Assembly: GCA_010672785.1 (NCBI GenBank)
Contig: JAAHFX010000016.1
Span: 1-56,405 of the forward strand
Direction: 5' to 3'
Length of the DNA: 56,405 bases
From: Sphaerospermopsis sp. SIO1G1
Lineage (GTDB): Bacteria > Cyanobacteriota > Cyanobacteriia > Cyanobacteriales > Nostocaceae
The notes beneath the pieces are model-generated. The model saw only the letters and a program-made list of their open reading frames with translations, searched no databases and was not told where the DNA came from. Shown here piece after piece: positions 36,739 to 47,009 of this stretch. The position numbers were made by a program, and so were the translations under genes. Numbering within the stretch: position 1 is the first letter of the stretch; every line of letters starts with the position of its first letter.

Positions 36739-39700
36739 CTAAACACTAACAAGTTTTTCACCTTTGAGCATTCTGGAAGCTGCTTCTAATAATGCTTCTT
36801 CTAAATAAGGTTTAGTAAAATAACCACTCGCACCTAGTTGGAAAGCCATTTGTCTATGTTTATCTGCACCCCGTGAGGTTAGCATTGCAATAGGTAATTG
36901 ATTCAAAGAGTTATCTTTACTGATTCGTGCCAGTAACTCGAGTCCATCACAGCGAGGCATTTCGATATCACAGAAGACGATATCACAAGGTAAACCAGAA
37001 CGGAGTTTATCCCAAGCCTCCTGACCATCACGAGCTTGTTCAACACGATAACCAGCTTTGCCAAAGGAGAGAGAGAGTAATTCCCGGACAGTAATTGAGT
37101 CATCAACAATTAATACTGTCGGTTCACATTTAACTTCGGGAATTGTTAGTTGAAGAGGTGCAGCTTTACGTTGCCAAGAACCGCCTCCGATTTGTTTGGA
37201 CATCTTACCTTGGAAGATATCAATAATTTCTAATACGTCGGCAATTGGCATAATTCGTCCATCCCCTAAAACCGTTGCACCAGCTACACCGCTGGGTTTA
37301 GGTGCTGGCCCTTCAAATTGTTTAATTACTATCTCCTGTTCACTTAATACTTGATCAATTTGTAGAGCTACCATTGTGTTGCCAGAGCGCACAACAACTA
37401 CAGAAATCATGTCATCATCTCTCGTACTGGAATAAATATTACCGCGAGCAATCTGACGATTGAATGCCAAAATTTCTTGTAAAGGTCGAAAAGGTAGGTA
37501 TGTATCTCGCCACTTAATGAATGATTGTCCTTCCGCTTGTGTTTGAATCTCTGTGATAGGTAAATCTAAAGTGTCTTCTACACCATCCATTGGGAAGGCT
37601 ATTCTAGACTTATCGGATATACAGCACAGAGCCTTACAAATACTCAGAGTGAGTGGTAAACGAATAGTAAAGGTTGTCCCTTTGCCAAGATTAGAATCTG
37701 TGGTGACAGTCCCACGAATTTCGTTAATGTCATTGATGACTACGTTCATACCCACACCTCGACCTTTGATGTCATCAACTTCATCAGCGGTACTGAAACT
37801 GGGTAAAAATAACATTTCATATATATCTGAAGGAGACATTTTTGCTCCTTCTTCAGGTGTAATTAAACCTTTTTCAATCCCTTTTTTCTTCACTTTTTCT
37901 TGGTTAATACCTGCGCCATCATCTGTGACAGCAATTACGGTTTGATTACCTTGGTGAAAAGCTCGAATGAAGATTTTACCTGTTTCTGCTTTACCTGCGG
38001 CAACACGAACATCAGGTGTTTCTATTCCGTGAGCGATCGCATTATTGAGCATATGAGTCAGGGGATCTGTTAAATGATCCAAAATCATCTTGTCAATTAA
38101 TGTTTCTGCCCCTTCGGTTTCTAATTCTACTTTTTTGCCATATTTGATGGCGTTATCCCTCACTCCTCGTCGTAAGCGATCAATTGCTTGGGCAAAAGGC
38201 ACCATTCGCGCTCTGGTGAGTCCTTCCTGTAGTTGGGTGGTAACTTGACGGAATTGCCTTGCTACTCGCTCAGTTTCTTCAGTTACAAAGTCAATATCAC
38301 TAGCTGATTCCCTGAGTCTGACTATATATTCTATGGTTTCTTGCGCCAGCAGGTGGAATTCGGTAAATTCATCCATTTCTTCAGAAGCAAAACCCCGATC
38401 ATTGGAACTTTTGTCACCTTTTTCTCTGGCTCTACGACTTTTCAACAGTGATGCTTCCAACAACGATCTTTCATATAACTCCTCCATTCTTGCACTTACA
38501 TCTGAAAGATGTTGAACTTGAATTAACAGGTTATCTAAAGACATTCTTAGACGTTCATGATCCTGTTCTAAGGTATTCCGGTTGACAACCATTTCCCCGA
38601 CTAGGTTACTCATCTCATCCAGCTGCTTGACTGGAATCTTCATACTTTCTTCTTTGGTGCGACGAATAGCCGGGCGGGGTGTTTTACTAATACTGGTTTT
38701 AGATACTCTTCCTGATGTGTTGATGCTAGGATCAGCTTCTGCTAATAAAGTCTCCAAATCCGTCAATTGATTGGGTTTATTTGAAGATTGATCGGCTGCT
38801 GTTGTGGCAATGTTTTGAGTTTGAGTAGGGGTAGATTTTGTTGATGGTGCTGATGGGTTATCTATTGACAATATTGCTTCTAAGTCAGCAAATTCTGCAT
38901 CTAATGCTGACTCTTGTTCAGGAGGGACTAATTCTTCATCTAGTAAAGCATCTAATTCTGCAAATTTTGTTTCTGGATTTTCAGAATTATCTAAATCCAG
39001 CAGTCCCACTTCTGTTGATTGTTCATCCTCTTTGTCTTGATTGAATGTTAGTTCTATTGAATCTAATATGTCATCAATTTCCTCATTTTCTACTGAGATC
39101 ATGTCTAGTAAATTTGGATCTAGTTCCCAGGATGTTTCTCTTGCTGCTCCTAAGTTTTCTAGTTCAACTTCACCAAATAAATCATCAGTTCCTGGGTTAG
39201 CTGTTTCTTGTTCCCCTGTTGATATAAATTCTCTAAAACTTGTATTTACATCTGAGGCTGTTTCAATTACTTCTGGTATATCTTCTAATTGTATTTTTGT
39301 ATTTTGACCCAAATCAAGTGGTTGTTGATGAATGTTTTCTTGATGCCAGGATACTGGTAAATTACTCACACTTTCATCATCAAAATCTGCAAATAAATCC
39401 AGTTCTAGATTAGCTCCTGAAATAGAATTGGGAGAATCTGATGGGGAAATTTTAGAAATTTCTAAATCAGAAAATAAGTCATCTTCTTTTTCTTTTGTTA
39501 ACCAAGGATCTGATATTTCTGCTGTTTCATCGGTTTCAAATTCTCCTAAGTAGAAATTGAGGTTATGAACTGGTTGTTGTTTTTCATTATTAGTCAATTC
39601 CCCAGAAGCTGCAAACAAACTTTCTTCTAGTTCTTTTGCTCCCTGCTGTGATAACTTAGGGTTAGTGATGGATGGTTGTTCTGTATTCAGTTGACTCCAG

Positions 39701-41457
39701 AAGTTATTTATATCATCTTCTTGATTGTTAGAGTTTACCTCGGTATCTAGGGGTAATGCAAATAAATCTCCAATTCCTAAATCATCTGTTATTTCATCTG
39801 TTTCTGTGACTGATAATTCTATGTCTTTTTCTGGTAATATTTCTCCAATTTGATTATCTGTGAAATTTAATGTTTGTAGTTGATTTTCTTCTGGTTTGGT
39901 AGTTATAGGTGATTGAATATTTTCTGGTGTGTCTATAACTAAATCATCTAATGATATATGCAAATTATTATTGTCTGGTGTAGAATCTCGAAGATCAGCA
40001 ATTTGTACCTCTGCCGAATTATCTGTTGATATTTCCAAATCCCCTTCAAGGTTAAAACTCAAGTCAAATAGCTCTAAATTTTCTGCATCTGATCCATTTC
40101 CATCAAATAGCAAGTTGAGGTCTTCTGCCAGATTATTGATTGTTGTTGATTTTGGCTCAGTTTGTTGATCATTTGCCCAGGATAGAAGTTCAACTAAATC
40201 TTCATCTACTTCTTGAGTTTGATGATGATTTGTTCCCACAGAATCCATATTATGTTCTAATAAATAAGATTCTTGTTGCCATGTGTCAAAATCTGGGGCT
40301 TCACCTTGAAATAATTCTTCTAAAGCTCCCAGTTCATCACTTCCTACTTCTGGACCATTGAGATCAATAATGTTAGATACATTTAGTGTTTCGCTATGAT
40401 CTTCAAAGATAGAATTAAAGTTAACAATATTAGTTGATGTGTCAATCAGTGATATTTCTGGGACACCATCAAGATTACTATCTTCTGAATTAGATGTCAG
40501 ATCAAATTCAATTTCTGGTTCAATATTGAGAGAATTAGCCTGTGTAGATGTTGGTTCTACTCTCAATTGACTTTCGGTATTGATTTGCTCATCATCTAAA
40601 TTTAGTTCCAATAGCTTAATTTCAGGAATTAGTTCCAGCCCTTCTAGTTCTGTGGTGACAGTTATTTCTGATTCTCTACCTTGAATAACTAATTCTTGAG
40701 CTTGTTTAATTTCGGTAATAACAATTTTAGCCAAAGTGAGAAAAGTGTTATCGGGATTGGCGATCGCATTATGTGCTGACTGACATAATTGCATCCAATG
40801 GGAGAGTTGATATTGTTCGCCTATACTAGATAACTGCTGACAGCATTTCTGTAAGCTTTCCCTAGAAGTAGGTGTGTTGCTTTGTTTAAATAGTTGCAGC
40901 ATTTCCCGCAAGGTTTGTAAAACCTGTGATTGAAACTGTGACCAATCTATTTTTGTTTCTACTTCTACTGATCCAGTAGCCTTGCTTTCTGATTGTGCGG
41001 ATGTGGATGAGACATTTACAGAACTACCATCTCCCGACTGTACTAATTCTTCTAAGTGACGATTAAGTTCAGCAATAATTGGTTCAGTCTCTGCCATTAA
41101 ATTATTAGCTGTTTCCTCGGAAAGCCCAAAAGGACTACTCAAATCATCTAATAAGGCTTTTAAGGTGTCAGCAACACTGAGAAATAAAGTTTCTAATTTT
41201 TGGTCAACTCCTACTTTATACTCTTTAAAAACTTTAAAACAATCTTCTAATCTGTGGGCTGTGTGTTGAATACTACTTAATCCCAACATGGCTGCCCCAC
41301 CTTTAATAGAGTGAGCAGCTCGAAAGACTTCATTGATCATGTCAGGGTCATTCAGGGTATCTTGTAGCTTTAGTAACCCCTGTTCAATGGTGTTCAGGTG
41401 TTCTCTGGCTTCTTCGATAAAGTAACCCAAAATCCGTTGTTGTTGATCTGACTGCAT
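36739..41457 (-). CDS. hmpE: HmpE, CheA-like hybrid histidine kinase
   Basis: CheA-type kinase of the hmp taxis system, 1572 aa from ATG 41457 (MQSDQQQRILGYF). A longer frame adds 24 hydrophobic residues and is less likely. The N-terminal HPt domain has the phosphorylated His49 in AHSIKGG. About 900 residues of acidic, low-complexity sequence follow. The core starts near 940 with VKQLDEMSNLVGEMVVNR; the ATPase domain has DHLTDPLTHMLNNAIAHG, DDGAGI and GRGVGMNV; then a CheW-like domain; and a C-terminal receiver with its phospho-Asp in FCDIEMPRCDG. It is PilL-like and should control type IV pili during hormogonium gliding. It is the last gene of the hmpA-E set, 94 bp after hmpD. Confidence 0.93.
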   Translation of the reverse strand: MQSDQQQRILGYFIEEAREHLNTIEQGLLKLQDTLNDPDMINEVFRAAHSIKGGAAMLGLSSIQHTAHRLEDCFKVFKEYKVGVDQKLETLFLSVADTLKALLDDLSSPFGLSEETANNLMAETEPIIAELNRHLEELVQSGDGSSVNVSSTSAQSESKATGSVEVETKIDWSQFQSQVLQTLREMLQLFKQSNTPTSRESLQKCCQQLSSIGEQYQLSHWMQLCQSAHNAIANPDNTFLTLAKIVITEIKQAQELVIQGRESEITVTTELEGLELIPEIKLLELNLDDEQINTESQLRVEPTSTQANSLNIEPEIEFDLTSNSEDSNLDGVPEISLIDTSTNIVNFNSIFEDHSETLNVSNIIDLNGPEVGSDELGALEELFQGEAPDFDTWQQESYLLEHNMDSVGTNHHQTQEVDEDLVELLSWANDQQTEPKSTTINNLAEDLNLLFDGNGSDAENLELFDLSFNLEGDLEISTDNSAEVQIADLRDSTPDNNNLHISLDDLVIDTPENIQSPITTKPEENQLQTLNFTDNQIGEILPEKDIELSVTETDEITDDLGIGDLFALPLDTEVNSNNQEDDINNFWSQLNTEQPSITNPKLSQQGAKELEESLFAASGELTNNEKQQPVHNLNFYLGEFETDETAEISDPWLTKEKEDDLFSDLEISKISPSDSPNSISGANLELDLFADFDDESVSNLPVSWHQENIHQQPLDLGQNTKIQLEDIPEVIETASDVNTSFREFISTGEQETANPGTDDLFGEVELENLGAARETSWELDPNLLDMISVENEEIDDILDSIELTFNQDKEDEQSTEVGLLDLDNSENPETKFAELDALLDEELVPPEQESALDAEFADLEAILSIDNPSAPSTKSTPTQTQNIATTAADQSSNKPNQLTDLETLLAEADPSINTSGRVSKTSISKTPRPAIRRTKEESMKIPVKQLDEMSNLVGEMVVNRNTLEQDHERLRMSLDNLLIQVQHLSDVSARMEELYERSLLEASLLKSRRAREKGDKSSNDRGFASEEMDEFTEFHLLAQETIEYIVRLRESASDIDFVTEETERVARQFRQVTTQLQEGLTRARMVPFAQAIDRLRRGVRDNAIKYGKKVELETEGAETLIDKMILDHLTDPLTHMLNNAIAHGIETPDVRVAAGKAETGKIFIRAFHQGNQTVIAVTDDGAGINQEKVKKKGIEKGLITPEEGAKMSPSDIYEMLFLPSFSTADEVDDIKGRGVGMNVVINDINEIRGTVTTDSNLGKGTTFTIRLPLTLSICKALCCISDKSRIAFPMDGVEDTLDLPITEIQTQAEGQSFIKWRDTYLPFRPLQEILAFNRQIARGNIYSSTRDDDMISVVVVRSGNTMVALQIDQVLSEQEIVIKQFEGPAPKPSGVAGATVLGDGRIMPIADVLEIIDIFQGKMSKQIGGGSWQRKAAPLQLTIPEVKCEPTVLIVDDSITVRELLSLSFGKAGYRVEQARDGQEAWDKLRSGLPCDIVFCDIEMPRCDGLELLARISKDNSLNQLPIAMLTSRGADKHRQMAFQLGASGYFTKPYLEEALLEAASRMLKGEKLVSV

Positions 41458-41551
41458 AACAAAATAAAGGATGAAAAATAAAAATAAGGGCAAAATAAGA
41501 GCAAAACAGAAGTATGAATGCAAATTCATACTTCATTTTCATTTGTTGCTA

Positions 41552-44485
41552 TTACCTACTGTCAGGTTCAATGGTTTCCACTCGGAAACGTTCTACCGAA
41601 GCAATCAAGTCGCGGGATACTCCCACTAAGTTCTGTAAAGCGCCCGATACTCTTTGTGCTTCTTGAGATGTATGTTGGGCTGTAATTTCTACTGATTGCA
41701 TTACCTGTGCTACAGCACTAGATGTTTCTGTCTGCTCTACGGTGTTAGTTGTAATTGAACGTACTAGTTCGTCAATATGATCTGCTACTTGAATGATGTC
41801 TTCTAATGATCGTTTGGCATCTTCTGCTAGTTGTGTACCTCTAATTACCTGTTGTGTTCCTTCCTCCATTGCTGTCATCACTGAGCTAGTTTCACTCTGA
41901 ATTTGCATCACGATTTGCTCAATGTCTTTTAAGGATTTAGCAGATTTATCTGCTAACTGTCGGACTTCATCAGCAACGATAGCAAAACCCCTACCAGCTT
42001 CTCCCGCTCTGACTGCTTCAATACTGGCGTTAAGTGCTAGGAGGTTAGTACGAGAAGCAATTTGGGACACCAAGGCCACAATTGAGTTAATTTCCTGGGA
42101 AGATTCCGCTAACCGTTTTACTTTGCGGGTAGTTTCTGCTACTGTTTCCCGAATTTCTAAGATACCAGCTACGGTGTTTTCTACAGCTTTCCCACCTTTG
42201 AGAGCAATAACACTGGCATCTCGTGCTACTTTTTCTGCTTCTTTAGCCGCGTCTGCCACGTCTTTAATAGACTCGGTCATTTTTTGCACAGAATTGAGGG
42301 TGACACCCAATTCTTCTGCTTGGCGCAGAGCATCTCCAGATAAGGCTCTAGCAAATGTTTCTGAGTTAGTTGATCCTTTGGTTACTTCTTTAGCGGCTAC
42401 TTTTACCTGTTGGACAATATCCCGCAGGTTTTGAATTGTCAGGTTAAAAGCATCTGCTACTGCTCCCAATACGTCAGCAGTTACTTCTGCTTGAACGGTT
42501 AAGTCTCCCCTAGCTGCACCCTCTACATCGTCTAAGAGACGAATTACTTGCCTTTGCAGATTTTCTTTAGCTTCCTCCTGTTCTACCGCTTTTCGCTGGG
42601 CTTCGTTGGTAGTCATGAAGATGACTCTGGACATTTCATTGAAACTGGTGGCCAAGTAGCCTAATTCATCTTCTGAATAAACTGTAGCCTGGACGTTCAA
42701 GTTCCCTTGTCTGACAGAATCAAACTGTGACTGTAAATCTTTGGTGGTGCGGCGAATTTGTTTGAGCGCTAAATTGCCCATAAATCCAGCGGTAATACCA
42801 CCTGCTAAACCTGCGGATAAAGACATAGCCCAGCCTGTGTTTCTCACCGACTCTCGTTGTTCTGGAGGTGAAAAACTAGTGGATATAAAACTAATTAAAG
42901 CGGCTGCTACAGCTGCTGCTAAACTGACTGAGCCGGCTATATACCATTGCTTCTTTTCTAAGGAAGCGTTTTCAAAGAAGGCAAATATACCTTGTTCAAC
43001 ACTGACATTTGGATCTAGTTGAGAAGGATCATTTTTGGTAAATACGGGAACTGCTTCCTGAGCGCCAGTAATAGTAAATAATTCTTCATCCCGATCATCC
43101 CCATCTCCTCTGGTACTGGCAAAATCATCGGTAAAGTTGCCACTGGTTATGTTGTTAGACTTTTCTTTGGTATCTGATACTAATCCCATACTGTCGTAAT
43201 TAGCATCATCTGTGAGATCAAAGTTGGGTATACTACCTAAATCATTAAATTCTTCAAAATCGTCTAAAAATTCGATGTTGTTGCGATAATCTTCCTCTGT
43301 GCCTGTATGATTAACTTCTTCATAATTATCAAAACTGTCTGCACCAAAGGCTGATTCAAATGCTTCTGGGTCAAAATCATCACTGTCAAAGTCATCTTCT
43401 ACGAAGTGATTGTTGGCTTTTAAGGAGTGACTACTGAAATCATTTTTGAAAGCTCCAGAAATTTGAGTAGCTGAGTTGGGATCTTCTAAAGAATCTAATT
43501 CTTCAGCAATATTTTCTTGCCAGTTATTTGTACTACTCCAGGCAGATTTATTTTCCTTACTGTGGTTGGCAATGTTCAAATCCCCTATATTACTTGCTGA
43601 ATTGGCTGGGTTTTCTTCTGAGATCAACTCCAGTTCATTTTCCCTATTCACATTTTTGTGATTTATTGTAGCTAGATCCTGTTCTGCATCTAATTCCCAT
43701 TCAGAAAAGGAACTGTTTTGGTTTAAGTTCTCTATGTCACTGGGTGAAACATTATCTTGCCAAAAGGCAGGTAGCTCTAAATCCCCAGAAACTTGGCCTA
43801 CGTTTTCACCAGGCTGTAAGTCGGAAAATGGCTGTTCTAAACCAAAAGGTGTCTCTATTTCTAAGTTATTGTCATTAATACTTTGACCAGGCTGTAGGTC
43901 AGAATATGGTTGTTCTAAGCTAAATGGATTATCTTCTAGACTTGATGAATTATCCGTTAGTTGGTTTAATTCAGTTAACTCAGTTGCAAATGGATGATTA
44001 GCTGATGTGTCTTCTCCATCTGTAGATGGTTCGTACTCACCAAATGCTTTGAGATCAAAATCAAAGTCGTTGTCATCGAAATCTGGGCTAGTGCTTAAAT
44101 TTAGGGAACTTAGTTGATCATCTTCTGGTGCTAAAGGCTCTTTGAGAGTGGTGACCATTCCATTGAAATCTAGTTCTGAATTATCTGCAAATAGTGACAT
44201 ATCCAGAGACTGTTGGATCTGTTCTAAATACTGATTGGCAGAGTCTAGAATTTCCTGATCATCTGTTAAATGGAATACATATTCATATTCGGCCTTAGCA
44301 ATTTCATATTGCTCCAAAACATAATAAATGTGACCCCTCAGTAGATGGGAATCAGGGTCACTTGGTAGCTGATTTACTGCTTCGTCTACCAAGGTAGCTG
44401 CAACTTGATAATCACCTCTACCGTAAGCATCTGCTGCCTGTTGGTATATTAAATTTGAATTTTGGTCGTCTTTATTTACTGCCAT
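41552..44485 (-). CDS. hmpD: HmpD, methyl-accepting chemotaxis-like receptor with TPR start
   Basis: A 977-aa receptor from ATG 44485, chosen because GGGAGG precedes it by six bases; a longer frame overlaps hmpC by 20 bases. Residues 10-100 form tetratricopeptide repeats (AADAYGRGDYQVAATLVDEAV, DSHLLRGHIYYVLEQYEIAKAEYEY). A strongly acidic linker runs to about 500. Two membrane helices (WYIAGSVSLAAAVAAALISF and GWAMSLSAGLAGGITAGFMG) lie close together, so almost no periplasmic sensor exists. HAMP-like regions follow, then a cytoplasmic signalling hairpin with NLLALNASIEAVRAGEAGRGF. It is a PilJ-type receptor of the pilus taxis system and probably reads a cytoplasmic or membrane cue. Confidence 0.93.
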   Translation of the reverse strand: MAVNKDDQNSNLIYQQAADAYGRGDYQVAATLVDEAVNQLPSDPDSHLLRGHIYYVLEQYEIAKAEYEYVFHLTDDQEILDSANQYLEQIQQSLDMSLFADNSELDFNGMVTTLKEPLAPEDDQLSSLNLSTSPDFDDNDFDFDLKAFGEYEPSTDGEDTSANHPFATELTELNQLTDNSSSLEDNPFSLEQPYSDLQPGQSINDNNLEIETPFGLEQPFSDLQPGENVGQVSGDLELPAFWQDNVSPSDIENLNQNSSFSEWELDAEQDLATINHKNVNRENELELISEENPANSASNIGDLNIANHSKENKSAWSSTNNWQENIAEELDSLEDPNSATQISGAFKNDFSSHSLKANNHFVEDDFDSDDFDPEAFESAFGADSFDNYEEVNHTGTEEDYRNNIEFLDDFEEFNDLGSIPNFDLTDDANYDSMGLVSDTKEKSNNITSGNFTDDFASTRGDGDDRDEELFTITGAQEAVPVFTKNDPSQLDPNVSVEQGIFAFFENASLEKKQWYIAGSVSLAAAVAAALISFISTSFSPPEQRESVRNTGWAMSLSAGLAGGITAGFMGNLALKQIRRTTKDLQSQFDSVRQGNLNVQATVYSEDELGYLATSFNEMSRVIFMTTNEAQRKAVEQEEAKENLQRQVIRLLDDVEGAARGDLTVQAEVTADVLGAVADAFNLTIQNLRDIVQQVKVAAKEVTKGSTNSETFARALSGDALRQAEELGVTLNSVQKMTESIKDVADAAKEAEKVARDASVIALKGGKAVENTVAGILEIRETVAETTRKVKRLAESSQEINSIVALVSQIASRTNLLALNASIEAVRAGEAGRGFAIVADEVRQLADKSAKSLKDIEQIVMQIQSETSSVMTAMEEGTQQVIRGTQLAEDAKRSLEDIIQVADHIDELVRSITTNTVEQTETSSAVAQVMQSVEITAQHTSQEAQRVSGALQNLVGVSRDLIASVERFRVETIEPDSR

Positions 44486-44491
44486 TTCCTC

Positions 44492-44497
44492 CCTCCC
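44492..44497 (-). promoter_or_regulatory. Shine-Dalgarno site deciding the hmpD start
   Basis: On the minus strand GGGAGG is at 44497-44492, six bases before ATG 44485, with a second GGAGG just after it. The earlier ATG at 44521 has no comparable site. Confidence 0.75.
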
Positions 44498-44501
44498 GAC
44501 T

Positions 44502-45062
44502 TCATCCTGCCCACCTAGCACTCCGTAAAATTGCTGTTTGATCTATCAGCCGCAGATACTTGTTATTTTCAGTATCTAACCATTCTCCCCGGAGAAAAGG
44601 AGCCATAGTATCTGGCACATTGTTCGGTGGCATTAATGACTGTACATCTAGCCAACCCATACCGCAAATTTGATCTACTCCTAAACCGACTATTACGTCT
44701 TGATCTTCAATAGCAATTACTGATATCTCTGACCTATCAGTGTTTAACTCTGTTGGTTCTCCCAAAAATTGCCCTAAGTCTGCTACCCAAATTAGTCGGC
44801 CTCGTAAGTTGAGAGTGCCTAAAAGTAATGGAGAAGCATTAGGAATTGGGGTAATCCGATCAGGACCTAATTCTATTACTTCCTTGATACCAGTTGCTGG
44901 TAGAGCAAACTCCTGATTTGAAGAAATGTAAAATCTTAAATGTAGTTCTCCTTTTGGGTCTGAAGCTTGCGCTACACCAACACCATCAGGACTGTCTAGT
45001 TGTAATTCTGGACTAAATTTGTCTTGGCCATTGCCGCTTAAGAAGTCTGGTCTGTTCACCAT
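44502..45062 (-). CDS. hmpC: HmpC, CheW-like coupling protein
   Basis: A 186-aa CheW-domain protein that links receptor and kinase. Visible family features: LRFYISSNQEFALPATGIKEVIE, TPIPNASPLLLGTLNLRGRLIWVADLG and the closing block FLRGEWLDTENNKYLRLID. About 40 residues precede the domain, more than in enteric CheW. It lies between hmpB (12 bp upstream) and hmpD, so it is in one transcript with them. Confidence 0.93.
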   Translation of the reverse strand: MVNRPDFLSGNGQDKFSPELQLDSPDGVGVAQASDPKGELHLRFYISSNQEFALPATGIKEVIELGPDRITPIPNASPLLLGTLNLRGRLIWVADLGQFLGEPTELNTDRSEISVIAIEDQDVIVGLGVDQICGMGWLDVQSLMPPNNVPDTMAPFLRGEWLDTENNKYLRLIDQTAILRSARWAG

Positions 45063-45074
45063 GTTTTTTCATCC

Positions 45075-45440
45075 TCATCCTCGCAGCAGTTGTTTAACTG
45101 TTCCTACCAGTTCAGTAGGCTGAAATGGTTTGGCTATGTAAGCATCTGCTCCTTGTTTCATACCCCAGTAACGATCAAACTCTTCTCCTTTGGAAGAACA
45201 CATCACTACTGGGACGTTCTGAGTTTTAGCATCGGATTTTAAACGCCTACAAAGCTCATAACCGTTCATTTTGGGCATAACTATATCCAAAACCACTAAA
45301 TCTGGTAGTGTTGATTCAATGGCTTCTAAAGCTTCTACACCATCCCCTGCGTGGGTAACTGTTAAACCACTAGCTTTGAGAAGATCAGTGATCATTTCTC
45401 TTTGGGCAATACTATCTTCAACAATCAGAACCGTATTCAT
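45075..45440 (-). CDS. hmpB: HmpB, CheY-like response regulator
   Basis: A 121-aa single receiver domain. The acidic pocket is at residues 8-9 (VEDS), the phospho-Asp is Asp52 in LVVLDIVMPKMNGYE, and the Thr/Ser and Lys switch residues are in CSSKG and YIAKPFQP. It corresponds to PilH-type regulators and should be phosphorylated by HmpE. It is 12 bp upstream of hmpC. Confidence 0.94.
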   Translation of the reverse strand: MNTVLIVEDSIAQREMITDLLKASGLTVTHAGDGVEALEAIESTLPDLVVLDIVMPKMNGYELCRRLKSDAKTQNVPVVMCSSKGEEFDRYWGMKQGADAYIAKPFQPTELVGTVKQLLRG

Positions 45441-45794
45441 AAATTTCTATTGACCTCCTACCTGAGAAATTTTGGCCGCTAATCACTAATTTTTTCCGTA
45501 GAATAAGTGTATAAATTAGTTTTACTTTATTTCTACTATGTAACTAATCAAATCTATCTCATTTGTTTTCCTAAGAGTTAGCTGACTCTGTGATAACATT
45601 TTTTACACTATCTGTGAGCAAATCTACAAGTTTTTCTGGGGCTTATATTTTCACAAAAACATGGGTTAAAAGCCTCTTCCTGGTTAAGTTTTCTGATAAA
45701 ATAGTGCAAATAAGCAAGGTATTGTCTGTTGGGCGGGATAGTGTCAGATTGGCTATGCCTACAGCGGTTGTTGAAACACAAAATATCCTTACTT
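45441..45794. other. 354-bp gap between hmpA and hmpB
   Basis: No convincing gene: the open frame on the plus strand at 45590-45853 runs into hmpA on the opposite strand and has no good start. The gap is wide for an operon, so hmpB-E may have a promoter of their own here. Confidence 0.5.
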
Positions 45795-47009
45795 TTATGG
45801 CCGAGAGTATGTCAAATTGGAATCTGTGTTCATGTGTTTTTCTACTAGCATAAGTAATTCCTTATCTGTAAATGGTTTTGTCAAGTAGTCCGTAGCTCCA
45901 ACCATTCTGGCCCTGACACGATCAATAAATCCTTCTTTACCTGTGAGCATGATAATAGGTACGAGTTTAAATGCTGTAGAATGTCTGAGCATGGCACATA
46001 TTTCATATCCATCTAATTCTGGCATTGCTATGTCACATAAAATTAGGTTTGGTTTAACTTGAAAGACAAGACTAAGAGCTTGTAGCGGTTTTGTGATGGA
46101 AATCGCTTCATATCCTTGGGTTCTGAGTATTGACTCTACATTTTTACAGATGGAAATCGCATCTTCAATACATACTACCCGGCCTTTGTGCTTATCTTTC
46201 TCTTCCCATGTAGATTGTTCAATACTGGAATTTGATGTACCTGAATATACCAATTGTAACCATCCCTGTTGTACATAAGGATAGATTGCTTTGGCAACAG
46301 TTAAAATATCACGGTTGAGATAACGAGCTAATTGGCGCAGAGATATTTTTCCATCGGCCCAATTTTGCAGTTTATTCACTGTTGCCGCTGGTAGTGCTTC
46401 GGTTAATCTAAGTATATCTGCTAATATTGGTAACTGCTCTGGTGATTGAATATGTGGGTAGAGTTGTTTCCATTCCTGTACTTGCTTAGTAGTTCTTGTT
46501 ACTAATTCACCTATCTGTAAACTAGTGAGCTGAGGGACAAGTGCTGTATCTAAATCGAATATAAAACTACCTTGGTGTAAGCTTAGTAAATCAAACAGTG
46601 TTTCATGTATTAGACCATGAATAATGCTTTTGGCAGCCTGGGGAGTAATGATGTTTTGTTCTAACAGCAACCAAATGTATGCATACTCTGGAGAATTAGT
46701 AGATTCCAATGTAGCGATTTGTGATCTGTTGAGTTTTTGTTCCACTCGATAATGACGTAAATAATCGTCTATTCTGGATAAATTACTCTCACCTGCTTGA
46801 CAGTAGACTATTTCGCCATTGATGAAAAATACAAACCAAGACTTGACTGGATTTTCTGTCCCAAAACGATAATGGGAAGAGTTATTAACTACTATTTTGT
46901 TAACTTGATGAGTTTGGTGTGACTCTATCCATAACTGTCCGGTTCTTTGACCTAATTCAATCAGCTGTAGAATACTACAAATATCAATCTCATTGAGGTT
47001 TCCTTGCAT
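45795..47009 (-). CDS. hmpA: HmpA, PatA-like response regulator (PATAN + receiver)
   Basis: A 404-aa protein. The N-terminal DUF4388/PATAN domain (QGNLNEIDICSILQLIELG, residues 2-110) is followed by a helical region with a repeat-like RQLARYLNRDILTVAKAI segment and a C-terminal receiver domain at about 280-400 with the phospho-Asp in LILCDIAMPELDGYE and Lys in LTKPFTD. It corresponds to HmpA/PilG in the pilus taxis systems of Nostoc and Synechocystis and is related to PatA, which affects heterocyst pattern. It is divergent from hmpF and opens the hmp set. Confidence 0.92.
   Translation of the reverse strand: MQGNLNEIDICSILQLIELGQRTGQLWIESHQTHQVNKIVVNNSSHYRFGTENPVKSWFVFFINGEIVYCQAGESNLSRIDDYLRHYRVEQKLNRSQIATLESTNSPEYAYIWLLLEQNIITPQAAKSIIHGLIHETLFDLLSLHQGSFIFDLDTALVPQLTSLQIGELVTRTTKQVQEWKQLYPHIQSPEQLPILADILRLTEALPAATVNKLQNWADGKISLRQLARYLNRDILTVAKAIYPYVQQGWLQLVYSGTSNSSIEQSTWEEKDKHKGRVVCIEDAISICKNVESILRTQGYEAISITKPLQALSLVFQVKPNLILCDIAMPELDGYEICAMLRHSTAFKLVPIIMLTGKEGFIDRVRARMVGATDYLTKPFTDKELLMLVEKHMNTDSNLTYSRP

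Noticed and set aside
41922..42434. 170-residue open frame antisense to hmpD
   Set aside because: It mirrors the conserved receptor signalling region; the sense frame has clear family motifs and the antisense product resembles nothing.
45590..45853. 87-residue open frame between hmpB and hmpA
   Set aside because: It overlaps the 3' end of hmpA on the other strand, has no good ribosome-binding site and no recognisable features.
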